From NCBI RefSeq assembly GCF_000002985.6, contig NC_003283.11, positions 5,580,001-5,644,000 of the forward strand: a stretch of DNA of 64,000 bases. Direction: 5' to 3'. Made by a program: the position numbers and the translations under genes. Below, one piece after another: positions 19,276 through 32,400 of the stretch (position 1 is the first letter of the stretch; each line of letters starts with the position of its first letter). The DNA comes from Caenorhabditis elegans (taxonomy: Eukaryota; Nematoda; Chromadorea; Rhabditida; Rhabditidae). The notes under the pieces are model-generated. The model did not search any database, had not been told where the DNA came from, and saw only the letters and a program-made list of their open reading frames with translations.

Positions 19276-21329
19276 TTAGTTTAAAATGAAAAAGAGCAGG
19301 CCTTGAAGAATTTCGCGGACGTCGCTGAAGAGAAGAACCTGTAAAAAATGTTTTATTAAATTTTTTTTCACACGGTTTTCAAAAACCTTCTCTGCCAATC
19401 CCGGCTGATCGATTTTTTCTTGGACCTTCTGCTGGATCACTCGAAGCTCGGAAGAATCCAATCCAAGAAGAAGATACTCGAACTTGAGAAGGAAATCCTT
19501 GACCTTCATAGCAGAGGCATTTGAAGCGGCTGCTTTGATTTTCCGACTGACTGCGATGAGGAATGCCTCGAAAACTCCACGAAGCTCGGGAAATAGGATA
19601 ATCTGAAAATCGAAATTTAAAAATTATTTTTTTCAGGAGAACTGTAAACCTTATCAACATTAGTTCCAATTGATCCTTTGATTTTTTGCTTGAGCTTCTC
19701 GAGTTCCTTACTTTTGAGACCGCAAATGAACTGGGTCAGTTGTTTCAGGAATTCAGACATATTGATGGGTTCAGCTGAAGTGGCTCCATTATTCGCGGAA
19801 AGACTGATTTGTTGACGATCAAAGAGTGGAACACCAGTTTTTTGTTCTTCTTGCACATGATCGCTATTCGAATTATGTGGTGCAAATCCTTCGAAAATTG
19901 GTTCAGGCTTCGACTGTCTCTTCATCGCTCCGATGTATTGCACCTCATCGTCGTCACTGTCCAATTGAAGAGATTTTACATAAGTAGTTGGCTGATTGTT
20001 CTCTTCCATCATCACTTCTTTATATTCTTGCGAATGATCGATGAGCAAATTATAGGTTGAATCTCTATTGAGGAGTTCTTCAAAATCGAAATCAGCTGGC
20101 TCAGGCTTCGGATATCCGTCCACAGTTTCAATAATCTCCAGATCATCGTCGTCGTCACTCGAGCTCCTGAAAATAATCAAATAAAATACTGCGTAATATG
20201 AAATTGACAGGATATACATTTCAGTTCTCGCTCTTTTCGGAGATCTAGGAAGAGAAGTCGCCGAATCTACGCCATCTTCGTCGCTCTCGGCTTGGTTCGT
20301 CGTCTGATTTGCATTCATGACCATGTGCACGTGTCGACCAGCCTTTCGGTGATATGCAGATGTTCTTTTCATTCTTGCCGAATGACTGTGGTCCGCCTCC
20401 AACTTCAGCTTTCCATCACGTGATGCATACTCGCAAATTCGTTTGCCATCATCGAGCACGACAATTCCCTCCGTTTGAACTCTGTAAATCACTATTCGTT
20501 AACTCAAAAACCTTTAAAAAATTTTTTACTGTGTCAGAAAGTCGTCCGAAACTTCTCCAGCAAGCCCAAGCATCACTCGGACACGGCTTTCAATACTGTA
20601 ATTGTCCAGTTGATCCATGTTCGGCGCAAGCTTTTTATGGAATCTAAATCTAAATTTATTAAAGAGAACCAGGTATAATATTCTCACTTTCGATAATAGG
20701 CTCCATCCGAGCATCTGGCATTATCTTTTTTACCGAACTCCATGAAAACGTTTGTTGCCACCAGTGGCTCATTGGCTTCTTTCGTCTTTTCAACAAGAAA
20801 CGTCATCAATCTTACGTCATCGGCGGAGAGCATGATCTTCGTTGACCTCTTTCGTGCTGCCTTAGAAGATTTACTGTGGATTCTTTCCAACGTGAGTTTT
20901 CCGTCGTGTGACTTATAATTGCAGATTCGCATTTTCTCGTCAATCTTAACAGTGCCAGTCGATTTGATCCTGCAACAAACTAAATTCATAAATCTGAAGG
21001 TAACATCTCTCCTCACAATGTCATGAACTTGTCCGACACTTTTGCCGACAAGGCAAACGTCACTTGAATGCGTGACACGACACTGTATTCGTTCATTTGA
21101 TCCATCCTTGGTAGCAGCTTGCTTTGAAATCTGAATGAATAATTTTAAAGATAAGCCAAGAGCGCATTTCTCACCTCCTGTGGTAGGCATCTGCACCAAG
21201 CACGGAACCGTTGCATTCAGCGAATTTCCTGAATATAGTCTTCACCGCCAGCGGCTCAACGTCGACATCCTTCGTCTCATCGATTAAAAAATTCATCAAT
21301 GCTTTTAAATCTGCCTCTTTTAAGACCAT
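19276..21329 (-). CDS. SPK-domain protein, tandem SPK domains
   Basis: Nematode-specific family; SPK domains occur alone or with chromatin modules, and function is mostly unknown. Eight exons (21329-21175, 21130-21017, 20969-20688, 20643-20530, 20481-20218, 20166-19649, 19602-19387, 19338-19276) give about 574 residues. SPK domain 1 covers residues 4-110: LMNFLIDETKDVDVEPLAVK, then YHRRFQSKLLPRMDQMNEYS. Domain 2 (residues about 130-245) repeats the pattern: LMTFLVEKTKEANEPLVATN, then FHKKLAPNMDQLDNYSIESR. Each ends in a YxSxDGKLxLE motif. A Lys/Arg patch (SPKRARTE) that may be a nuclear signal, an acidic Ser/Asp run, and a helical C-terminal region follow. The ATG lies 15 bases after a TTTTCAG acceptor, typical of trans-splicing. 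Confidence 0.82.
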
Positions 21330-22076
21330 TGTGCAGATCCGAAGTCGAAATGGACCTGAAAATGAGAATCTTTAGATATTGGAAGAAATTAGACAAGAAG
21401 TATTCGCGAACGGAACATATACGTGGAATATTAATCATGATTTCGATACTTTTACCGAAATATTCTTTCATGAATTGAAAATAATAATTATTAAATTAAA
21501 AAATCATTTATCAGTAACTGTTTAAGTTAAGCTTAAAGTATATTCAGGAAAATCAACGCAAAAAGATAACTTGAAAAAAATTTTTTTTAGGAACACGAGA
21601 TTTGCACGTTCGGAAATGACGACCTAACACTTGGTTTTCGGCATTTTTCGAGTAAATAAATTAAAAAACCGGAAGATCTTAATTTTTTTGGAAAACAGAA
21701 ACATCGAGATTTTATTAAAAAAGCGCTTTAGAAGCCCGAAATCCTAAAAAATTTAGGCCACAAAATATAAAATTATTCAAAATTCGAAAGTCGATTTGCG
21801 CGTAAGGAACGGTGCATGGTCCGTAATGCACACCATGGCGTAATATTGCACCATTCGAGCGAAAAACAGTTTTCGCGAAATATTTCGGAAATTAATTTGG
21901 TTCCGTGGAGGCTCAGAATTTTTTTAGCTTTTCGAAAATTAAAAGACAATATTTTTTGCGACGAAAGAACAAGTAGTGAAAAAGGCAGGCGAGAGTGGAG
22001 AAAATAATTCAGCGAGTGAAAACACAAATTTTCCGAAGAAAAACGCCAAAGAATAAAAAATGCAACATAAAAGCAT
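21330..22076. other. Intergenic AT-rich DNA upstream of the SPK gene
   Basis: Positions 21360-21470 resemble 19075-19150 (both end with GAATATTA- or GAATTATT-like runs followed by a TTTCGATACTTT motif), so this upstream sequence was duplicated along with the leader. At 21785-21855 there is a small partly palindromic block with GGAACGGTGCATGGTCCG. No coding signal. Confidence 0.4.
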
Positions 22077-22131
22077 GTGGAGTCAGAATGTCTTATTTCG
22101 ATTTGATCTTCAAAAATGCGGGAGGTGAGAC

Positions 22132-23694
22132 CATACCTGTGCGGCATTCGGAATTTTTCGGCATAACGGCATATGCCGCCAAAAATTTTTTTCGGCATAT
22201 CGGCATATGCCGTGAATTTCAAAATCGGCATTTCGGCATATGCCGTGCTCTAAAAACCGGCATTCGGCATCCGGCATTTCGGCATTTTTAACTATTGTTT
22301 TCCAGTAACAAAAAATGAACATGATTTCAATGTTTTCAATCAAACTTTTATGTTCTTCATATCATTACCAATATATTAAAAATAGTATTCGTCTGATTTT
22401 GGTCTGTGACGTAACACTACACTCAAAATAAGAAAACTGCGTGGCGTGTACTGCAGAAAACCTAATATTTAGGCCCCGCCTTTTTCTCGTCCACTCACGG
22501 AGAAAAAGGCAAAAATTCGGGTACCAACCAATATCAGGTCGCCGACATCTCACGGGTTCCGCGCGCCGCTATGTTTAACTCGCAGCGGGCGGAGACAGCT
22601 TGCCGCGCCCACAACGAGTTAAACATAGCGGCGCGCGGAACCCGCAGGATGTCGGCGGCCTGATATTGGTTGGTCCCCGAATTTTTGCCTTTTCATCGTG
22701 AGTGGACGAGAAAAAGGCGGGGCCTAAATATTAGGTTTTCTGCAGTACACGCCACGCAGTTTTCTTATTTTGGGTGTACAGGTATGCACAATTTTCGGCT
22801 TTTGACAAGATATTGAGTTGGGGTTACTGGTTAGATGTTTTTAGGTTTCTATAGGAGTACTTCAATGCGCCCAACTGCTATTAAACCCCCTCCACTTGAG
22901 CTGTATAGGGCATCTGCGAACTTTTTTGGGAAACTAGTATTGGCATCGGATGCAGCATACCAAAAAACATCTGTATCTACAATTTTATACCAACATCTCA
23001 AAAATTGAAAGCAAACGAGCACAAAGTTGGATATCGGCCTTCCAAATGCTATGGGACACCCTGAGATTTTCGATAATTTCACACAAAATTTTCATTTTTT
23101 CGCAAAGCATTAAATTTTCCAGTTTCAAAATCACATTTAATGGAGTATTTTGGTTATGTACTTTTTGTTTTTCATCTCATGAAAATATCTGAAAACATGC
23201 AAAAATCCGATTTTTTACATTTTATGGCTTTTTACCCTAATCTTTCAAGTATACACGCCTTGAAAACATATTGGTGCAATTTCAGACAATTTTCGATTAA
23301 TTTTAAAGTGAAAATTGTTGCAGAAATTTTCAAAATGCTCGAGCAAAAAGTTTCAAAAAAATCATTAGAAAAACTACCTACCTCAGCAAGAACTTTAAGT
23401 TTCATCGGATACAAAAAAATTATGAAAATATGGTTTTTGACAAAAACAACCAAAGCCAAACATGCAAAAAAAAAACGGCATAATGCCGTCATAATGTCGG
23501 CATTATGCCGTTATGCCGGTCATTTTTTTTTTCGGCATAACGGCATTTTCGGCATATGCCGTGAATTTCAAAACCGGCATAACGGCATATGCCGCGCTCC
23601 AAAAACCGGCATTATGCCGGCATATGCCGCGCTCCAAAAACCGGCATTATGCCGGCATCGGCATATGCCGAATGCCGAATGCCGCACAGGTATG
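22132..23694. mobile_element. hAT-like nonautonomous transposon, 1563 bp
   Basis: Terminal inverted repeats CATACCTGTGCGGCATTCGG and CCGAATGCCGCACAGGTATG are perfect over 20 bases. The flanks carry a perfect 8-bp direct duplication, GGTGAGAC, at 22124-22131 and 23695-23702, the target-site length of the hAT superfamily. Both subterminal zones are packed with the palindrome CGGCATATGCCG and variants (about 22160-22285 and 23475-23670), likely transposase-binding arrays. The middle is AT-rich; an open frame of about 60 codons near 23140-23330 does not resemble a hAT transposase. A further palindromic element is nested at 22420-22776. Confidence 0.8.
22420..22776. mobile_element. Near-perfect palindromic element with TA flanks, 357 bp
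   Basis: The arms are nearly perfect reverse complements of about 165 bp, from CACTCAAAATAAGAAAACTG on the left to CAGTTTTCTTATTTTGGGTG on the right, with a loop of about 20 bases near 22600. TA lies on both sides (22418-22419, 22777-22778), as for Tc1/mariner elements. The arms contain the GC-rich block AACATAGCGGCGCGCGGAAC. It is younger than the hAT-like host because it interrupts it and its arms are well preserved. Confidence 0.75.
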
Positions 23695-23815
23695 GGTGAG
23701 ACGCAGACATCTCATTTGATTTCGCATGGTTAAGGGTGTGCTGACGTCACAACTATTCTGGAAATATATTCCCGCATTTTTTGTAGATCAAACTGTAATG
23801 AGAGAGCCTGGCACA

Positions 23816-25879
23816 AAATTCTTTTAAAAAAATAATTTGTTTGATTAAAATAAATACTAATCCATTTGTAGGAGACCTTTCCCGAATTTAAAGCAGCATG
23901 TAGCTTTACATCCACCGTCGAGATCTATTTCGTACTCCTTTTTGTGTCAGAGCGGCTTTTTCTGAAAATTAATTTAATTTTAGATTTTTTTTCTCAGCTT
24001 CCCAGTACTTACTGCTTAACATGCAATCATTGAAACACTACATAAGTGACCATTCTCCAGCTTTCAAAATTCACCAAAGTGCGGACAAAAAACTGTAGAG
24101 CTCTTCCGCTCTGCAGGAGCAACTTACGAGCAACTTAGGTAAGAATCAACTTCGAAATGATTTGGAGTAAACCTCGAATTTCACATCAATCAAATGTGAT
24201 TTTTCACCAGTACTTTCGTGTGCACAAAATTTAGGTACCTTCACATTCTCGGCACCCGTGGGCTCCCAGAGCAAAATCATCAAACCCCGTTTTGATGGCA
24301 ATATTCGGCCACATGTAAGGGATACACAAAAACCGAAAAGTTTGAGCCACTAAAAAAAACAAACAGACTTATAAAAGCCCGAAAACGAAGGGCCTTAAGG
24401 CCTAAATTCTTTTTGGACCGCGACATTTGTAGTCAGCTTCTCAATCTATTCCCTTCGGAACAATATCAATCCTAATAAAAAATTTTCTTGCATGAAACAA
24501 ATTCGACAAATAGTCATAAACTGGACTTTTTCATTTTTCATCTTCTCCCATCATCCATATTATTTTTCTTTGTAGTTCTTCGGTTAAACGTCTCACAGAA
24601 ATCCGAGACTCTTCCACTTTCGAAAAGCTTTAAATCCGACCAGTGAAAAGAAAAAAGCGAATAACAAAAAAAGAAAAGTTCACGTTTCCCAACGTCAAGT
24701 AGTTGAGTCCATTAACCAATTATTGCCCTTTTTCTCGTATTCCTAATGGATAATCAAATTGGAAAAGTTACTCCATCAGCAACTACCAGGTTGGTCATTT
24801 CGTGATTTTACTTCTCTAGTTTTTGATTCTTCATTAGACCCAAAAATGGGGAATTCTAGATTTATGATTTTGCTGTCAACTTCTAGGCAATATGATATTT
24901 TTTTTACGTTTGAAGGAAAAATTACAGCAATTTTGGTACTTCTTTATTATAGGCATACAATAGTTGAACAAATTTGTAGAAATATTAATTAACCCAACAA
25001 ACGACTTCCAAACTGCAGTGATTAAAATCTAATAAACAAATACATATATTATCCAGATGCGGAATATTGCGGTTTTTGAAGTAGAAATACGGTACCCGGT
25101 CTCGAGACGATCTTATATGTTTTAATGAATTCGAGTGTGCGCCTTTAACAAGTACAGTAGTTTCCACGGCTCGATATGTTGCAATTTTATTAGTTTTTTT
25201 TTTTTTTAATTTTTCCTTCGCATAAAAACTTATTTATTTTTATTAGGCGAATTACCAAATGAACTAGAAAAACGAACAAAAATTCTAAGAAAATTTCAAA
25301 AAGCGAAGTGTGGAAACTACTGTGCTCTTTAAAGGCACACACTAGTCTTCATTTTTCCAAGTTTGTTAATTTCAAAAAATAGAGGCATGTATAAAATTTA
25401 TTCTCAAAAGATAATGTGATTGGTAAATTGTAAATTGTAAATTGACACGACTCACAGAAACTCGTTTTTAGCGTGACGAGACCCATGTGCGTAAGATATG
25501 GCGAAAATTCTCATCTCTAAACGTGTCAATAATATCATTTTTTGCGTTTGAAGTGAAACACCACTTTAAAGACACACGCTATTTTTCTGAGTGGGTCTCG
25601 CCACGAACCACGCTTTCCCAGGATTTTAAGAGATCAAATTAAGATGGGTTTCACATCTAACTACACTCTATGTACAAAAGGATCTAGTTAAATTCAACGT
25701 CGCCCAGATTCTATTCAAGAATAGAAGTACTACGCTTCTTCACAACAAAAAAAAAGAAAAACAAAATAATCAGAATGATAGTCAAGTGTTTTTCACATCA
25801 AGATGTGTGCAAAATTCAATAAGTGTCAGTTCTCTTAGAACTTCTTTGCCCCGACGGATTTCATCTTTTTGACAAAAAA
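23816..25879. other. Upstream region of the small membrane-protein gene, with repeats
   Basis: On the minus strand near 23857-23925 an open tail encodes a Cys-rich string (DLDGGCKATCCFKFGKGLLQ) but a stop lies directly upstream and no in-phase partner exon was found; it may be a gene remnant. A possible plus-strand leader exon (ATG 24746 to 24789, donor GGTTGG) would be phase-compatible with the gene at 26.6 kb. 25090-25345 is an inverted repeat with TACAGTAGTTTCCACGG and GTGGAAACTACTGTG. 25555-25615 is the dispersed GAGTGGGTCTCGCCACGA repeat. Confidence 0.4.
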
Positions 25880-28800
25880 ATGAATTTATATTCCGAATAC
25901 TCTGCATATTCTATGAACCGAGAAATTGAATATTCTCCCGGGTAAGTGTTCAAGAAATGAAAAATAAATATCTCATATCTGAATAGCCGACCCCCAAAAA
26001 TTTAATATTTGTTTTTCTATATATGAGGACCCATTTTCTTACATTTATATCCCAATAGTATAACAAAGCGTTACACTTACATCCTGCCACATGACAGATG
26101 TGTTTCGTGTGGGTAGTGTTGGGGTGATCACTTTTTTTTTGTGAAAATTGCTTTGAGCTTCTCCTCTACTCACATTCAGAAACCAGTCGGATTTCTTTTT
26201 CTAGTGCTCACTAGTCATTTGAGACGCCATAAAAGTGTCTAATTTCTTCTTCGAAAATGTATTCTAATTAGGAACCGGATGTGTGAGCCGGAGATTCTCT
26301 TGAATTTCTTACAAACAATTTTTTTATTTCAAAGAAATTTTAAATCCTCTCGTGAATTTTTTCTATATTTAGTCCTTTTTCTCTTAAAAAAAAAGAAGAT
26401 AAATCGTTTAAATTGTTTCCACGACCCCAGTTGTTTTATCGTTGAGTCGAAATAGATTAATGTGTGTTCAACAAATTGATGAAAAGCGTTGATATCGACC
26501 GACCAACTGTCGATGTCTATCCCTTACTTCTCTCTGACAATGAGATTTGATTTTTATAACCCAGTGTTGCTTCGGATTCTTTCAATATTAACCCATTAAT
26601 GAATGATTCTTCATCCAGCTTCCCTACATTCTGGAGAGCCCCAATCAGCAGATCTTCGTCAGCGGAACACGGTTTTCTTCAAAATGTGAGTATGAATATT
26701 GTTGACAAAATATTTTTTTGAAGTGAAATAACGAAATCTAGGTTTTCACCTAGAGAAATTGCACAAAATCTAGTGTATACTTACAATTTTCAGTCTATCG
26801 CAACTACATAGATACCCCGAAACGTTTAAATTTCATCAACATGGCACTTACAACTATGACATTATCAGTGTAATAGTTTTAAACTGGAAGTTTTTAAAGA
26901 AATTCCGCTATCATAAAAGCTGTTACCAAATTTGGTGAAAGTGTGAATTTGGTTTGTAGATATTTTTTGCAAGATCCGCATGGGAACCGGTGGCACATTC
27001 ACAAAAACCTTTTTGGAATTTGTATAAACTTTTAATCAAAAATTTTTGAAAATCAGTTTACTTTAATCAAAAACCTTAAAGTTGCAATGTTCCGATTCAC
27101 TTGCACATTGCGACTTTGAGGCAGTTTTTGGGCAACTTTTCAAAACTTTTGATTGAAAGTAGACTAATTTTCAGGAAGTAAACATATCTATCTATGTTTC
27201 TTGCTACAACTGTAGCTACAATTGGTAAGTTTCAAAGAAGTTTATTAGACGTAATTTTTCCTAATTTCAATTTCGAAATTATCTTCAAAACTATTGCAGA
27301 TGCCGGGATCAACAGATCAAGAAAATCACATGACTGGATATGAACCACCACAAGGGAACTCAGATAGGTATGTCTTTTGGAATTCAATGAACTTTTTCTT
27401 CCGGAATTCCATTTTAAAAAGTGAGAAAAAACGCGCTCGAAAATAAGATGTGCACTTAATCCTTCTGATGGGTTTAGTCCCACTTCGCGTTGCCAATTTC
27501 TGTGTGAAAATGATGTACTTATTTCCAACACGCCCACGATGGACCTATATTCTATCCTTCCAAAAATTGGACATATAAATTCCATTTATTCCATCTTCCT
27601 TCCTTAGCCAGTTAGCATTGAAATGATCCATTCGGTTAGCATTCCAAAAGTTGCACATAGTGAAAACAGTAACGCGTATGTTGAATAAAAAATTTAAAAA
27701 AAGTGCTATAATTGTTAATTGGCTTGATATTTCAGTGGCTTGACGGAGCATCGAACACATCAATATATAAATCGCCCAGAAGGAGAAATGGATATGATGA
27801 TAGGATTCTTCTTGATGAATGGATTTTGTGTTTGTATGTTTAAAAAAAATCGAATTATTAAAAAAATATTAAATACCAATTAGGCAGCCGAAACTCGGCC
27901 AGAAGATGATTTTCGGTTTTGCAGTGATTTGCTTGAGTTGTTCCAATATCAATAACTTAACACTATTCTAGTTAGCAAAATATTTTCAACTGACAAAATG
28001 CTGTATTTTTCTTTTTCAACGCTTTCGTTAACATCAAAATTTTATAACTCCATTCCGAAGAAATTAGTGTAGCTTTTATCTGGCGGATCTGCTTTTTACT
28101 AGAAATTCCAATTGGACCATAATTTCAAAACGAAAACGTAAAAATGTTCTTCACAAAATCTTCTGCACTTGGCAGTTTGTAGCAAACTGACCAGAAAAAA
28201 AATACCCAGAACTTTAACCATGAAACTAAAAATTCGAAGTTTTGAGAATGGTATCAAAACCCATCAATTTTTTTTTCAAAAACAATTTTGACTTAAAACT
28301 TATATTGTGAATTCTGGAAAAAAAAGATGAAACGTTTTTGAACTGAAAATCTGATTTCAAAAAAATTGCGAATTAAAAAAAAACTCTAACATCGTACTCG
28401 TGTTTTATGTTGTGTATAATTTTTCCTGGTCAGTTTTTCACAAAAGGGCAAATTTCAAAATGTAGAAAAGTAGAGAACTGGAAATCGCAGTTTTAAAGTT
28501 GTAGGTATTTCATAAATTCTAGTAAAAACTAGACCAGCCGTATGTCAGCTGCTCTAGACTTTTTTAAACTATTTTGAAAAATTTAATAGCTTTTGAGTTA
28601 TAAGTATTGGAACAAATTATGATTACGTCTCGAAAAATCTCCAAAATCTATATCCAATTTTTTATGTATGGAACTTATTATAAATTCTGAAAATAATACA
28701 GATAATTCCAGCCTTCTTCCTCCTCTTCGGTCTCTGCGTGATATTCTCCTGTCTCCGAAAACGACCATCCTATTTCCGAAGGAAGCAATTTTCCGAGACT

Positions 28801-29246
28801 GAAAATGTGGTCCCAGTTCAAGAAACGTCTTTCAAACCAAAATTGAAATGTATAGTAAATTTTCATCCACCCATAAACTAATTAAATACTAATTTCAGCC
28901 ATTGTAAGTCAAGTGATAAAATCGAACAAAGTCACCACAAAGATCACTTTGGATCCTGAAACGGGAGAAATGGAATCAAGCCCAGACGATAGTCAACAGG
29001 TAAGTGATATTTTTATATCACATTACCCTGACGTTCTTTGTTTTCCAGACAAAACGAAGTGTACCTCACTTTTCTCGTTCACCAACTCCGTCTGCAACTG
29101 ATCGAAAAACAAGTTTGACTGTGAGCAGACAAGCGTCATTTGATCACTCGAGAAGATGTTCGACATCAGTATCACAAGAAAATTCAGCAATGATTCGACA
29201 TAATTTACTGGGACCACTGTCATTCGATGACCTTCATTACATGTAG
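25880..29246 (+). CDS. Small membrane protein, nematode-type, function unknown
   Basis: Seven exons join in phase: 25880-25941, 26619-26685, 27300-27367, 27736-27833, 28712-28849, 28899-28999 and 29049-29246, giving 243 residues. The N-terminus MNLYSEYSAYSMNREIEYSP ends at a strong GGTAAG donor. A second possible start, ATG 26599, would make a 229-residue form. A hydrophobic segment (MDMMIGFFLMNGFCVSFFLL, then FGLCVIFSC) at about residues 97-125 is followed by RKRPSYFRRK, a stop-transfer basic cluster. The C-terminal half is Ser/Thr-rich and probably cytosolic, ending LLGPLSFDDLHYM. I recognise no family. Confidence 0.72.
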
Positions 29247-29413
29247 ATCTCCATAAAATATATTGTTTCAATATGTGAAAAAGGATAACAAAATGAGTAT
29301 AAATATATGTTTACATTTTTATTATTTTTTTCACCGAAAATAGAACATCTCAATAAATTATGATCATCAAAATAATACAATACTGTCAAGGGTTTGAATT
29401 GATTTTCAGCACT

Positions 29414-32400
29414 TCAAAGGCGTGGCTGAAACCTTCGGTGACGTGGTCCGCCACCTTGCATTTCTGATTTTATTATCGTTTCAATTTTTGCGAGTAGTTC
29501 TCTGAAATTAAACATTTTTGGAAAACATGACTACTGTACAAAAAAAAAGTCGCGTTATCATAATTTTGACGCCCCCCCCCCTGTACTAAATTCCTTTTAG
29601 GATCACTCCTTATTCTTGAGTTACATGTGTTTCAAAAGATATTGGCAAACATGGACTCGCAAGCTGTCGGCCGCTGTATCTCTCGAACTCAATGTTTAAA
29701 AATGTTGAAACATGTATTGGCATGTAGACAACATTCTAGGCCACAGCTTGTTAGTTGAAGTTTTCTTTCTAAAGTTCCTGGTTTGGGAGTTATACTTATT
29801 TCAAATCAGCTAAAAACCAGCCTGTAATTGAATAACCAACTGTAATTGAATAAAATTATAAACTCACGGACTCATACCACCATTCATTTGACTGGTGATT
29901 TGTGCAAGAATGTTGTCACTGCTCATACTTGGTACTTTAACAGGCAATGATTTTGAAGCTGGTCGTGAACCAGATGAAGCTCTTGGGAGCTCTTGAAGAG
30001 ATGGTCGAATGGAAGGAGAAGCTGTTACTTGCATTATGAATACTTTTTCTCCTTTTGGTTGAGGTAGGGCTGGAGGAGATCTAGGTGGTTGCACAATGGC
30101 TTGTGGCATTTTCTTTTCGAAATTCGATGTAGTTTGTCGTGCTGGGGGTAGTGTTTGAGAGGTGGTTCGTAGGCTGGTTCGGCTTGTTTCGAGGGTCTGG
30201 AAAATGCCAGTTATAGAAATCCAAAAAATACTGAAAACTCTAACCTTGGGTGGTCTTGTTACTCTGACACTGTTTGTCTGGCTGGCCTTGGAGCTGATTG
30301 TTGGTCTGTTCTGAAACTTCCTTTTCTCAATAAACTACCCAGTTTCCAATCAAATGTCTACTCACGTCATCTGTAGCTGAGATCTTTGGTCTTGGCCTGC
30401 TGAAAGCTGGCTTAGCAACTCTTGTAGCAACTTGTGGAGGTCTAGTCATAACTCGTGTAGTTGGTGGAGTATAAGTGGTAGTGGTAGTTGCGATTGGAGG
30501 TAATGGCCCAAGAGAGATCATTGGGAATGCTGCTGGAGCATTTTCGTCTTTGATTTGCTCGTAGTCGTAATCTTCTTCAGCTTCTTCCTCTGAAACAAAA
30601 AACACTTTTTTTTTCTGATAGCTTTCTTCAAAATTTTAAATTGAAAATAGGTTTCAATAGACAAAACTAATTTTATATTTACTAAAAGAACCTTTATTTT
30701 TCAAGCCAAACTCACCTTGATCAGGTTGTTCTGGTGCTGGTGTTGGTGGAGGTGGAGCTGGTCTAGATTCAGATGCAGGTGTCAAATTTGATGAGAAAGA
30801 GCTGAAAATTTTCAATTACAACTTCTTTGATTTTTAGTTTTAATCACATTGCTGCCTGAGACTTTGGTGAACCAGGATATTCACAATAAGCTTCATCGGA
30901 GCCATCCGGACACTGTGGCATACCATCACATACTTGATTAGTGGGAATTTCATAATCACGAGATTGGCAAGTAAACTTCTTTTCAGTTTCTGGTTTTCTA
31001 AAATTCGAATATTAGCTTCAAGTCCTTTCTTCGATTAACTTACTTGCAGAGCATCTCGTCTTCTCCATGGGGACATTGTCGTCTTCCATCACATCTTTCG
31101 TCCATTGGGATACATTCATTACTTTTTCCGCAATGGAATAGACCATGTCCACAAACTTTAATAAGAGAGTTAGAAAAAGATTTTTGAAAAATTGGTTATT
31201 AAAATTTAGATCCTATATTCGTAAATGTACTTGAATATTATAGGCTAACAATATTTCAAGATTTAAAATATTATAATCAAAATGTGATCAACAGTGTTTT
31301 CCCTTTTTGATTTGCACCCCACACTGATCTACTTTGGCGGCTTATATATTGGTTGTTTTTATTTTCATTAAAAAGGTTTAACAGCCAAAATATAGAAAAT
31401 ATTTCAAACGTGTTTGGTCAGTTGCCATCTTTTGGTAAAGCCAAAGACGAACGAGACATGAGCTGCCAAAATTGAACAATGGAGTGCAATTTTAATAAAG
31501 GAAATACGGTATTGATTTCTGTTTGAAATCAGTAAAATTGTGCAACATTTTTTTTTTGATTTTCATGGGCTCATGGGGCTCTTTTTCTCCTAGAATTTTT
31601 TTTTTGATAAAGCTTCCAACTTGTCGAATCGAAACAAAATCACTAAAACATGAGACAATTTCGAATTGTTCTAGAAAGTTGAAGAAATGGGTTAAATTAG
31701 TTTTTTTAAAAAGTTTTTGGACCTATACCATATGTACTCAAAAAAAAACTAATTTTTTTCCAAAAACATTACCATCGCAATCTCTTTCGTCGGTTCCATC
31801 ATCACACTCAATCAATCCGTTACATCTTCTATCCAGAGAAATACATTGTTCCGAAACTTTGCAAGCGAATTCTCCAGCAGTACAAAGAGCTGAGAGTTTG
31901 AAAATTTAAAATCCAGAATTCTACCATTTCTACTCACGGCAATTCTGTTCATCCTCTTCCATCGAACAATCATAATGTCCATCACATCTTGATGACATTG
32001 GAACACACTGCTCGGATAATGGACAGTGGAAATCTGTACCATTGCATTGAACTGGTCCTGAAACTCTATCGGCTTTTGCTTATCCCTTATCACACCATAG
32101 TCTAGACACTGGAGATTATGTTTGTATTTTGCGTAAAACACAATCTCCCCCCTATTAAGAGTCGTGTTCAAGATCACTGTCAAACACTGAAGGTGAGAAA
32201 AGCAAATACGAGATAAGCGAATTTGGATTTGTTGAATCTTCAGGGGGAGACCATATCCAAAAATACACAATTCCGACTAACCTCCACTTCTCACACCACA
32301 GCTTTTCACATTGTAGTCGTAGTTGCAGTTTTGAGTTCCAAGAACATCGTACACAAGTCCTGGTTTACACTTTTTCCGATATGTTCGGAAGCCATCACTT

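Larger units (their letters stand above)
22077..23815. mobile_element. GTGGTGTCAG-family element split by a hAT-like insertion
   Basis: The ends GTGGAGTCAGAATGTCTTAT (left) and the right part with GCATGGTTAAGGGTGTGCTG, ACGTCACA and CCCGCATTTTTTGTAGATCA match the intact 161-bp element at 7685-7845. All sequence from 22132 to 23694 is the insertion described separately. Confidence 0.65.

Noticed and set aside
22995-23733. Frames inside the hAT-like element as a possible transposase
   Set aside because: The frames include the palindrome arrays and show no hAT dimerisation or catalytic motifs.
29571-29583. C tract as a sequencing or assembly artefact
   Set aside because: Homopolymer length could be wrong by a base or two, but the tract itself fits known C. 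elegans G-tracts, so it was kept as a low-interest finding.
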